Assembly: GCA_030754715.1 (NCBI GenBank)
Contig: JASLZV010000013.1
Location: 1 to 13,506 of the forward strand
DNA from: Phycisphaerae bacterium
GTDB taxonomy: Bacteria > Planctomycetota > Phycisphaerae > SM23-33
Direction: 5' to 3'
Length of the DNA: 13,506 nucleotides
The stretch's first letter is position 1. Each line of letters opens with the position of its first letter. The notes beneath the pieces are model-generated. The model worked only from the letters and a program-made list of their open reading frames with translations, was not told the origin of the DNA and ran no database searches. Positions 1 through 6,467 of this stretch are shown here, piece by piece. A program made the translations under genes and the position numbers.

Positions 1-4
1 CAGG

Positions 5-655
5 TCAGGAACACATTTCGGCCAACTGCTGCGGCGAAGAGCGGAAAATCAAAGAGCCGGGCACAATGACGTCCGCCCCTGCCTGCCGAAGCGGCTCCAC
101 GGTATGAAGACGGATTGCGCCGTCGGCTTCGATTTCAAAATCCAGGCCGCGGTCTTCTCGCTGCCTTACCAAAGCGCTGATCTTATCATACGTGCCTGTG
201 GCTACGTCCTGAATGCCCTTGACGCCCAGATCCGTTCCCAGAACGCACACCAGATCAATCTGGTCCCAATACGGCTGAAGTACCGTTATCGACTGGTCCA
301 CCGCCAGCGCGATTCCAGCCCTGATGCCATGGGCCTTGATCGCGTCGATTACCTCCTGCGGCTTGTCCGTGCTGTTCGTATAGAAGATGATCAAGTCGGC
401 CCCGGCCCGGGCGAACGCCCCGAGCCACCTCTGGGGCTCCTGCGTAATCAGGTGGACATGAAAGGGCTTTTTGGTTTTTCCCCGAATGGCTGCAACAAGA
501 TCGGGGAAAAACAGCATGATCGGCGCATAGGCTCCGTCGGCAACGTCCAGGTGATAAGAGTCGACGTAGGGATCCACGCGCCGGATTTCCGATTCGAGGT
601 TCGCCAGGTCGGCCGACCATAAAGATGCGGATATTTTCAGCGGGCGGATGGTCAT
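5..655 (-). CDS. Ribulose-phosphate 3-epimerase family protein
   Basis: A 216-residue protein of the usual size for ribulose-phosphate 3-epimerase, a TIM-barrel metalloenzyme that inverts C3 of a ketose phosphate. The metal and catalytic positions are visible: Ser11 in SASLWSAD, His35 and Asp37 in YHLDVADG, His68 in HVHLI, and Asp178 in EADG. The C-terminal phosphate-binding strand GADVIVPGSLIF is also present. The loop that normally reads PGFGGQ and helps hold the phosphate reads LGVKGIQ (about 143-149), so the substrate may not be ribulose 5-phosphate. It is the last visible gene of the minus-strand sugar operon. Its ATG overlaps the TGA of the upstream hydrolase as ATGA, so translation is probably coupled, and a GGAGG lies 10 nt upstream inside that gene. 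The family is near certain from the motifs. The exact substrate is not; a hexulose-phosphate epimerase is an alternative. Confidence 0.85.
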   Translation of the reverse strand: MTIRPLKISASLWSADLANLESEIRRVDPYVDSYHLDVADGAYAPIMLFFPDLVAAIRGKTKKPFHVHLITQEPQRWLGAFARAGADLIIFYTNSTDKPQEVIDAIKAHGIRAGIALAVDQSITVLQPYWDQIDLVCVLGTDLGVKGIQDVATGTYDKISALVRQREDRGLDFEIEADGAIRLHTVEPLRQAGADVIVPGSLIFRSSPQQLAEMCS

Positions 656-1461
656 TTTTCCAAGGCCTCCAGGAATGAGATCAGGTGTTTACGAAAAGCC
701 AGGGCATGTTCGTCAGACCCATGGGACTTCGTGGGAACTTGAACCAACCGGGCATTCGGCAGGTGCTGCGCCCAGAGGCGCGCGAGCCGTAGCGGATGTG
801 CCGGGTCGGGGTCGTTGCCGACGACAAGCGCCGGGGCGATGCATCGTTCGACCGGGCTCCAGTCGGTTACGGGGCAGTCGTTGGGCATCGCCTTGAGGCG
901 GATGTGCCGCTCGATTGCCTTGTGCTTGCTGAACTGCTGACAGAGCGAATCAAAGGTGCAGGCGGACTGTTTTCTCAGGGATTGCGGGCCGGGGAGTTTG
1001 AGGAACTCGCCAAGGCCCTTTTCGCCGCCGAATCGCCCGAGATATTCAGCGACCACCGGGAACAGCCTCAAGTTGTCCGGTATCGGCTTGTTCCCCCAGG
1101 CCGGGCGCATGAGTACAAGGGCCCTTACGCGCTCGGGCCAGTCGGTTGCAAAGCGGGCGGCTATACCCGCTCCCATCGAAATTCCCCCGATTACCGCCCG
1201 CTGAATGTCCAGGTGGTCCAGCAAGGCGTGAAGATCAGAGGCGAAAGTAGCAAAGTTGAACCCCCGGGCCGGTCCAAGGGGCTCGGTCAGACCGTGGCCG
1301 CGGGCGTCCCAGACAACCAGACGGCAGCCGTCCAGTCGGCCGACAAGATCTCGCGGCTGATTGAGATCGCCGCCTAATCCGTGGCAGAACACCACCGCAG
1401 CGCCTTTGCCGAAGACCTCGTAGTTAAAGCCGATGCCGTCGTGCAGAAATGGCGAAGTCAC
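652..1461 (-). CDS. Alpha/beta hydrolase, possible (lacton)esterase
   Basis: A 269-residue alpha/beta-hydrolase fold enzyme, probably cytoplasmic because no signal peptide is seen. The nucleophile elbow GISMG places the catalytic serine at residue 95. The oxyanion-hole motif HGLGG is at 27-31, the acid is probably Asp217 or Asp219 in GNDPDP, and the histidine is His247 in KSHGSD. The overall layout resembles 3-oxoadipate enol-lactonase-type hydrolases, so a sugar lactone or ester is a reasonable substrate guess in this operon. A GTG at 1497 would make the protein 12 residues longer. The GTG at 1461 is preferred because it overlaps the upstream TGA as GTGA and has AGGGAG exactly 7 nt before it. 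The next gene begins inside its own stop codon. The fold is secure; the reaction is inference. Confidence 0.85.
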   Translation of the reverse strand: MTSPFLHDGIGFNYEVFGKGAAVVFCHGLGGDLNQPRDLVGRLDGCRLVVWDARGHGLTEPLGPARGFNFATFASDLHALLDHLDIQRAVIGGISMGAGIAARFATDWPERVRALVLMRPAWGNKPIPDNLRLFPVVAEYLGRFGGEKGLGEFLKLPGPQSLRKQSACTFDSLCQQFSKHKAIERHIRLKAMPNDCPVTDWSPVERCIAPALVVGNDPDPAHPLRLARLWAQHLPNARLVQVPTKSHGSDEHALAFRKHLISFLEALEK

Positions 1462-2324
1462 GCGGTGTCTCCCTGGGCTCGCAGTTGGGGATACCACCTG
1501 GCGGCGTGGCGGCGCACGAAGGCGGTGCTCCGGTCAACCTGTGATTCGTCAAGATTGTGCAGGACAACCGGCCCGTCGAAGCCGCTTTCGCTCATGCTTC
1601 GGAAGTATGCCTGCCAATCCAACACCCCGGTTCCGGCGGCCTGGTCCTTCTTGCGCGGATCGTTGGTAATATCCTTGGCGTGGGCCATTATCGTATCGCC
1701 GGCCAACAGGTCGAACGCCTGGGCCAGTACATCTTGCATACCGGAAAGGTCGTTCGGTTCAAAGAGGTTGGCCCCGTCTATGATAATCTTCAGCCGGGGA
1801 GATTTTATTTCGTCCAAAAGGCGCCTTGCCTTGGTGGCTGAATCGATCACGTTGGCCCTCTCTGGTTCGATGCCCAGCGTCACCTCATGGGTCTCGGCGG
1901 CGGGCAGCAGTTTTTCCAGGGTAGCCAGAAGGTCCTGCCATGCCTCGGGCCGATCATTGTCCCGGTGCCGCCGCCACATGTTATGCGGATCGCGGGTGCC
2001 GGTGCAGAGGCTGACGACGTCCGTGCCAAGATCGCGCGCCTTTTCGATGAGACCCCGGGTGCGGCGGATGCATTCGTCTCGGTAATCACTGTCGGGATGG
2101 ATCGCGTTGAAGGTGCCGGATATTGCGACCATCTTCAGGCCGTGGTCATCGAAAGCCGAGCGAATGTCGTGGCACGACGCTTTGTCGATGGATTCGCAGA
2201 GGGTCTCGAGGTGGAGGCACTTCAGATTGAAGTGCACGGCTGTAAGTCCATGCGAACGTATGGCTTGAAGAACGCCTCCCAGTGTCGGCCTGACGAACGT
2301 CCTCGCAAAGATGCCGATTTGCAT
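1458..2324 (-). CDS. Xylose isomerase-like TIM-barrel sugar isomerase/epimerase
   Basis: A 288-residue protein of the AP-endonuclease-2/xylose-isomerase-like TIM-barrel superfamily. Members isomerise or epimerise free or phosphorylated sugars and inositols, and some cleave 3-keto-glycosides by beta-elimination. It starts directly on the first barrel strand (MQIGIFARTF). Three metal-ligand positions are recognisable: Glu153 in GIEPE, Asp183 in IIIDGANL and His215 in AHAKD. The usual fourth ligand, a Glu at the end of the last strand, is not in its place: the strand reads GPVVLHNLDE (251-260), so His256, Asp259 or Glu260 might substitute. The ATG has GGAGG 7 nt upstream. The gene follows the oxidoreductase by 17 nt and overlaps the hydrolase by 4 nt. 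Pairing with a Gfo/Idh/MocA dehydrogenase is typical of inositol-type or keto-glycoside pathways. The substrate is unknown. Confidence 0.8.
   Translation of the reverse strand: MQIGIFARTFVRPTLGGVLQAIRSHGLTAVHFNLKCLHLETLCESIDKASCHDIRSAFDDHGLKMVAISGTFNAIHPDSDYRDECIRRTRGLIEKARDLGTDVVSLCTGTRDPHNMWRRHRDNDRPEAWQDLLATLEKLLPAAETHEVTLGIEPERANVIDSATKARRLLDEIKSPRLKIIIDGANLFEPNDLSGMQDVLAQAFDLLAGDTIMAHAKDITNDPRKKDQAAGTGVLDWQAYFRSMSESGFDGPVVLHNLDESQVDRSTAFVRRHAARWYPQLRAQGDTA
1469..1474 (-). promoter_or_regulatory. Ribosome binding site fixing the hydrolase start
   Basis: AGGGAG on the minus strand, 7 nt before the GTG at 1461-1459. It lies inside the last codons of the upstream isomerase-like gene. Together with the GTGA stop/start overlap it argues for this GTG over the one at 1497. 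Confidence 0.65.
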
Positions 2325-2341
2325 GCCGAACCTCCGGATCT

Positions 2342-3388
2342 TTATGCCAGCGCCACACGTGAACCGCCGCCGGCCGAGACCTCAACGGCTTCTAGAACAC
2401 GAACGTCGGCCAGGCCCTCGTCAACGTCGGGGCAGGTGCTCCGGTTGTCCAGCACGGAGCGTGCAAACGCCTCCAGCTGATTCTTGTACGGATTACTATG
2501 GGCCCCCAGAGGCGTGTGCCACTGCTCGGCGCGGGCGTCGAACGCTCTCACTTCGCTCGGCCGATAGTAAAAGGGATGGAAAGTCTTGACCGTAACGCTG
2601 CCGTGCTCACCGTGGACGGTGTAGCCCTCGGACCAGTCGGAATTGATCTTGACCGACAGTTCAAAGTGTCCTATCCCGCCGTGTTGGAACTCTATCAGCC
2701 CGTGCCACGAATGCTGGTCGAATTTCTCAGCCAGTTTTGCTGTGACGGCTTTCACCTGGCCGCCAAGATAGCAGATGGTGTCGAAAAGATGTGCACCGTG
2801 GGTGACCAGCGAGTAGTGCCGTTTGTCCACCTTGGGGTCGCGGGCGGGCCGGACTGCCCGGGCGCTTTTCAAAAGGGGCGGCAGCAGCGTTTCCTGTATT
2901 GCCGGGCGAAACAGCGTGTCGCAATACCAGCCACCCACCGAAAGCACCTGCCCGAGCCGCTCCTGGATGAAACGGTGGGCGAAAGCGATGCCGGGGTCGT
3001 GTCGCTTCATATTGCCCACCTGAAGTTTCAGCCCGGTGGACCGAACCAATTCCGCCAGAGTCCGGCATTCCGGCGAATTGACGCCCAGGGGCTTTTCCAC
3101 CAGAACATGCTTGCCCGCACGCAGGGCTTCGGTAGCCAGCGGCGCGTGGAACGAATCGGCTGCGGCGATGAGCACCGCATCGATGTCCGCTGCCTTAAGG
3201 AAGGTGGTGTACTGGGTGTAAAGTTGCTTGATTCCGGCGCGGCGGCCGACCGCTTCCAGCAGGTCATCCGCGCCGTCGCACAGGGCGACCAGACGGACAC
3301 GGTGGGCCTTGAGCAACGCCGGCAGGTGAGCGAACTGCGATATGGGCCCGCAGCCGAGCAGCCCAATCTTAAGCGCATCGTCAGCCAT
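2342..3388 (-). CDS. Gfo/Idh/MocA family NAD(P)-dependent oxidoreductase
   Basis: A 348-residue soluble dehydrogenase with the usual two-domain layout. The N-terminal Rossmann fold carries GLLGCGPIS (9-17) for dinucleotide binding and the signature EKPLG at 98-102, whose Lys99 is the usual catalytic lysine. The C-terminal alpha/beta domain carries HGAHLFD (197-203), where His200 and Asp203 match the family's HxxxD-type active-site pair. Family members oxidise or reduce sugars, inositols or their derivatives at one hydroxyl, some through a transient 3-keto intermediate. The ATG overlaps the end of the upstream short ORF by 8 nt, with AGGA 9 nt before it. A TIM-barrel isomerase-like gene follows 17 nt later, so oxidation followed by isomerisation or elimination is the likely logic. 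The family is secure; the substrate cannot be read from the sequence. Confidence 0.9.
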   Translation of the reverse strand: MADDALKIGLLGCGPISQFAHLPALLKAHRVRLVALCDGADDLLEAVGRRAGIKQLYTQYTTFLKAADIDAVLIAAADSFHAPLATEALRAGKHVLVEKPLGVNSPECRTLAELVRSTGLKLQVGNMKRHDPGIAFAHRFIQERLGQVLSVGGWYCDTLFRPAIQETLLPPLLKSARAVRPARDPKVDKRHYSLVTHGAHLFDTICYLGGQVKAVTAKLAEKFDQHSWHGLIEFQHGGIGHFELSVKINSDWSEGYTVHGEHGSVTVKTFHPFYYRPSEVRAFDARAEQWHTPLGAHSNPYKNQLEAFARSVLDNRSTCPDVDEGLADVRVLEAVEVSAGGGSRVALA

Positions 3389-3737
3389 CGGTTCTATTCC
3401 TATTCATGGCGCCCTGTATCAGCGTCGCCTGGGCGTGAAAGCGGGGAGTACCTTCCGACGGACCGTCTTGGGAATGGACGACGTTGGGGACGTATCCGCC
3501 GCGTGTCTGATAGACCAGCAGGTTATCGACAAGATGCCTGAGGTACTCGGGCCTTCCGCCGTGGGCGAATCGCATGCCCGCATGGTGGTGGTCCCATAAC
3601 CACACTATCCCCGGATAATACTTCAGGGGAGAGATTGCCAGGTATGGGTGAGGGAGCTTCTTTGACGGTTGGCGCTCGATGAGCAGGAGACTTTTTTCGA
3701 TGTGCTCGTGAACGGCTTTGAAATCCCTGGATGCCAT
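3381..3737 (-). CDS. Short ORF like the N-terminus of an (alpha/alpha)6 glycosidase, probably truncated
   Basis: A 118-residue ORF, first gene of the sugar operon, with AAGGA 9 nt before its ATG. The segment from HPYLAISPLKYYPG (30-43) through WLWDHHHAG (46-54) to GGYVPNVVHSQDG resembles the first helices of trehalase/GH63/glucosylglycerate-hydrolase-type (alpha/alpha)6-barrel enzymes, where a W-W/F-D segment and a later G-x-(I/V)-P-N motif line the active site. Such enzymes usually run to 400 residues or more. Here the frame stops after about 30 further residues of unrelated look (ending MNRNRTDG) and the intact oxidoreductase gene begins, so no remaining barrel exists downstream in any frame. 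It is most simply a 3'-deleted remnant still translated as the operon leader. A genuine small protein cannot be excluded. There is no signal peptide. Family resemblance is by eye and moderate. Confidence 0.55.
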   Translation of the reverse strand: MASRDFKAVHEHIEKSLLLIERQPSKKLPHPYLAISPLKYYPGIVWLWDHHHAGMRFAHGGRPEYLRHLVDNLLVYQTRGGYVPNVVHSQDGPSEGTPRFHAQATLIQGAMNRNRTDG

Positions 3738-3793
3738 GGCGGCTGTTCCTTGATGCCGGTTGGTGTCGCTTCAACCATCTCCGGAAGCACTTG

Positions 3794-3822
3794 AGTCTAA
3801 TAATCGCGGCACTGTGGGGCAA
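3794..3822 (-). promoter_or_regulatory. Weak candidate promoter of the sugar operon
   Basis: On the minus strand TTGCCC (3822-3817) is followed after 17 nt by TAGACT (3799-3794). Each box matches four of six sigma-70 consensus positions, and this would give a leader of about 50 nt to the ATG at 3737. It is the best spaced pair seen in the 213-nt gap after recO. No clear terminator for recO or operator palindrome was found in that gap. Confidence 0.22.
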
Positions 3823-3950
3823 CCAGCAACAGTTTTCTTTCCTCTTTGCCCTTTGACCTGCCCCCGGTGGTTTGCAACGGATAGGCGCCGTGGAACAGGC
3901 TTAAGGTTGCCCGGTGGGCGCCGGTCTGTGGTCGCTTCCATTGTCTGGGT

Positions 3951-4721
3951 CTACCGGATCGCGTGGCGGGTCATCTTGAGGGGTTTGCCCAGTTGGTAGG
4001 CGATGTGGTAGTCGAGCAGCCGGTTGACACCGGTGGCCTGATTGTCGGTGAGCGTTTCTTTCGTGCCCATCGTGTCTTTTATTGTCGTCCTTGCGCGCCC
4101 CTGAGCGGCGGCTAGGGTGGCCAGGCCGGTCAGCGTGGCGGCGTTCAGGCGGAACTTTTCGACACAGGCCCCCTCGCACGCTGGGCACAGCAGGCCGCCC
4201 TGGTCGGCGCTGAAATACACGTTGCCCCCGCGCCCCACATCGCCCCCGCAGGCCGCACAGCGGCGTAGTTGTCCCAGCAGGCCGGAGTGGCGGAGCATCC
4301 GCCACTGGAAATACGCCAGCACGGCGCCGGTGGGAGCGTCACCTTCACCGAGGCGTTCCAGGGCGTTGTGCAGCAGATCGAAGGCCTCGGGGTGTGGGTC
4401 GGCCTCGGCTAGCATCGCGCCGATCAGTTCGATCATGTACAGCGCGGCATTGAGTCGCCTTGCGTCGCTGCGGAGGGCCATGTGTGAAGTAGTCTCAGTG
4501 AACTCGATAAGCGCACCCATCGCGCCCGACGGCGGCTGGGAAAACACCAATTGCCCCTCGCACAGCAGGTCCAGCGCGCCGCCGGTGCTGCTCCGTGGGC
4601 GCTTGGAGCCCTTGGCCAGCAGCGGAACGACGCCGGTGTCGCGGGTGAAAAAGCGCAGCACCTGCGAGGTCTCGCTGTAGTCGATCGCGCGGATGCAGAT
4701 GGCCGGCTGGCGATGTCGCAT
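3951..4721 (-). CDS. recO: DNA repair protein RecO
   Basis: A 256-residue protein of normal length for RecO, the mediator that with RecR loads RecA onto SSB-coated single-stranded DNA in the RecFOR pathway and also anneals strands. The N-terminal OB-fold shows AICIRAIDYSETSQVLRFFT (7-26), the classic RecO opening. The helical domain follows, and the zinc-binding cysteines are present as CAAC (155-158) and CPAC (179-182). The ATG is preceded by no Shine-Dalgarno. Instead TACTCT ends 8 positions before the A of ATG, which suggests a leaderless mRNA. The gene is transcribed away from the glycosidase-like gene at 4904 and towards the sugar operon, with a 213-nt gap after its stop. It is a housekeeping gene lying between two accessory metabolic blocks. 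Confidence 0.93.
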   Translation of the reverse strand: MRHRQPAICIRAIDYSETSQVLRFFTRDTGVVPLLAKGSKRPRSSTGGALDLLCEGQLVFSQPPSGAMGALIEFTETTSHMALRSDARRLNAALYMIELIGAMLAEADPHPEAFDLLHNALERLGEGDAPTGAVLAYFQWRMLRHSGLLGQLRRCAACGGDVGRGGNVYFSADQGGLLCPACEGACVEKFRLNAATLTGLATLAAAQGRARTTIKDTMGTKETLTDNQATGVNRLLDYHIAYQLGKPLKMTRHAIR

Positions 4722-4728
4722 GGATACA

Positions 4729-4734
4729 AGAGTA
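4729..4734 (-). promoter_or_regulatory. Candidate -10 box for a leaderless recO mRNA
   Basis: TACTCT on the minus strand fits TAnnnT and is followed by 7 nt and then the recO ATG. Transcription from it would start at or next to the start codon. No good -35 box is seen at 16-18 nt. No purine-rich ribosome site is present in the 13 nt before the ATG. Confidence 0.35.
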
Positions 4735-4819
4735 GCCGGGCGGTCGGCGATTTCCAGTTTTCAATTTGACTCCGCGTTCGCATGGCCCGCTGCGTGGAAG
4801 AGTCATTGTGGCGGTGCGA

Positions 4820-4848
4820 TTGCGGCCGGATGGCCTTGCCGGTACACT
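4820..4848 (+). promoter_or_regulatory. Candidate sigma-70-like promoter of the propeller-hydrolase gene
   Basis: TTGCGG (4820-4825), a 17-nt spacer and TACACT (4843-4848). The boxes match three and four of six consensus positions, and the spacing is ideal. It would give a leader of about 50 nt before the GTG start at 4904. Assigned by eye only. Confidence 0.33.
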
Positions 4849-4891
4849 TTGGCCACGAGCGGCTGAAAACTCTGCGCATTTGGGCCTCAGC

Positions 4892-4896
4892 GGAGG
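4892..4896 (+). promoter_or_regulatory. Ribosome binding site that sets the GTG start of the propeller gene
   Basis: A perfect GGAGG, 7 nt before the GTG at 4904. The frame stays open upstream to a TTG at 4766, but the upstream residues are low-complexity basic sequence without a matching ribosome site. The GTG at 4904 is therefore the preferred start. Confidence 0.7.
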
Positions 4897-4903
4897 TTGG
4901 CCC

Positions 4904-6391
4904 GTGTCACCAAACCCCGCAAAAGACAGACTCGTTGCCAAGATGCTTTTTCTGGATGATCGATTTATCGAGGAGATGTCCGGCCTGACCCGCCGCTTTC
5001 ATCAGCCGGTCAAGTGCGCCCGGAATCCGGTGATTCGGGCGGATCGTTCGTGGGAGGGCCAGGCTGCCTTCGTCGATACCGGCCTGGTTATCTACGACCA
5101 GCGCGAGCGGATGTTCAAGGCTTGGTACCAGGGCGGCGCCTGCCATGGGCCGGACGACGGGTCCAACATGTGCTACGCCGCTTCAAGTGACGGGATACAG
5201 TGGGATAAGCCCTCGCTGGGTCAGGTTGAATTCGAGGGCAGCAAGGACAACAACATCGTGCTGATGGCCCGGTGCATGATGCACGATCCGGCCCCTGTTA
5301 TCGACCGTCTGGACGGCGACGAGCGGCGGCGTTTCAAGGCCGTCTGGTGGGATGGGCGAGAAGATGCTTCTCAGAGGGATGGGTGGCTGTTAGGCCACTG
5401 CGTGGGCTTTTCGCCCGACGGTATCTGCTGGAACGAACAGGCGGACAACCCGGTCTGGCCCGGCGACGGGGAAGTTGCGGTTCCTTTTGGTTTGGATCGC
5501 CAAACAGGCAGATTCGTGATGTACAGCAGCGCCGACGGCTATGGGATGCGCGTGACGGGGCGATCTGAGTCCGATGATTTCGTGCACTGGGACCTTCCGC
5601 CCGACCTGGTGTTCCGGTCGGATGACCTGGACCCGCCGGGCACGGAGATCGGCGGGCTGTGCGGGATTGACTACGACGGTGTCATCCTGGGCATGCTGTG
5701 GGTCATCCGAAACCTGCCGCCCTTCACGGCGGAACAGTGGCAGGAGATTGTTGACAGGAATATCCGTCAGGGGTTCCTGGGTCCGCCGAACGCGCTGAAT
5801 GCGACCCGATGTCGTATCATGCATACGGAACTGGCCGCCAGTGTTGACGGAGTGGGGTGGCGACGGGTGTGTCGGCAACCCTTTATCCCCTATGGCCCCC
5901 AGGGTAGTTGGGATGAATGTATCGCCTTGGCTGCCCGTCCGTTGGTGGCCAACGACCGCATCTACATTTACTACACCGGGCAGGGCAGGACCAGAGAGAC
6001 TCCAGGTTGCCGAAAGGCCCAGTCGATTGCCGATTGGCCGGTAGAGACGGGTCTGGCCACGCTGCGATTGGATAGGTTTGCCTCGCTGGATGCCGGTGCG
6101 GCCTCGGGTGCGGTGATGACCAAAGATTTTCGACTGGGGGGAACAGCCTTGTTCATCAACGTCGACGCCTTCGGAGGATCGGTCAGGGTGGAGGTACTTG
6201 ACCGGCGTGGCCGCCCAATCCCGGGGTTCACCGCAGGTCGGGCCGAGCCGATCACGGGCGATCAACTACGGGCGAAAGTCGCATGGGCCTTCGGGGTCGA
6301 CGTGCGCGGTCTTTGCGGCCGGCGGGTCAAAGTGAGACTATTGCTGGAGAAGGCCCGGCTCTATTCGATATCGGTCCTGGGGAGAGCGTGA
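4904..6391 (+). CDS. GH32/GH43-like five-bladed beta-propeller protein
   Basis: A 495-residue protein, cytoplasmic by the absence of a signal peptide. The first about 390 residues look like a five-bladed propeller of the GH32/43/68/117 superfamily, with repeated blade motifs: SSDGIQWDKP, SPDGICWNE, a DDFVHWD strand and SVDGVGWRR. The long segment RIYIYYTGQG is a typical inner strand. The C-terminal about 90 residues (from MTKDFRLGG to the end) form the beta-sandwich module common in planctomycete and verrucomicrobial members (VRVEVLDRRGRPIPGF, then a tail of the LYSISV type). The propeller family normally acts on furanosides, pyranosides or their oligomers, but catalytic acids cannot be assigned by eye. 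A GTG at 4904 is chosen as start (GGAGG 7 nt before). It is first in a plus-strand block of sugar-modifying-type genes. Substrate unknown; a non-enzymatic sugar-binding role is possible. Confidence 0.8.
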   Translation: MSPNPAKDRLVAKMLFLDDRFIEEMSGLTRRFHQPVKCARNPVIRADRSWEGQAAFVDTGLVIYDQRERMFKAWYQGGACHGPDDGSNMCYAASSDGIQWDKPSLGQVEFEGSKDNNIVLMARCMMHDPAPVIDRLDGDERRRFKAVWWDGREDASQRDGWLLGHCVGFSPDGICWNEQADNPVWPGDGEVAVPFGLDRQTGRFVMYSSADGYGMRVTGRSESDDFVHWDLPPDLVFRSDDLDPPGTEIGGLCGIDYDGVILGMLWVIRNLPPFTAEQWQEIVDRNIRQGFLGPPNALNATRCRIMHTELAASVDGVGWRRVCRQPFIPYGPQGSWDECIALAARPLVANDRIYIYYTGQGRTRETPGCRKAQSIADWPVETGLATLRLDRFASLDAGAASGAVMTKDFRLGGTALFINVDAFGGSVRVEVLDRRGRPIPGFTAGRAEPITGDQLRAKVAWAFGVDVRGLCGRRVKVRLLLEKARLYSISVLGRA

Positions 6392-6467
6392 GAAACGGAT
6401 GAGGGGTTGTGGTGTTGCCGGCGCGGGTGGGGTGGCGTTGCGGACTGGAAGAAGGCAGGAAACAGAC

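Noticed and set aside
2498..3541. A plus-strand frame of 347 codons opposite the oxidoreductase
   Set aside because: The minus-strand oxidoreductase is complete with Rossmann and EKP motifs; the plus frame has no recognisable features.
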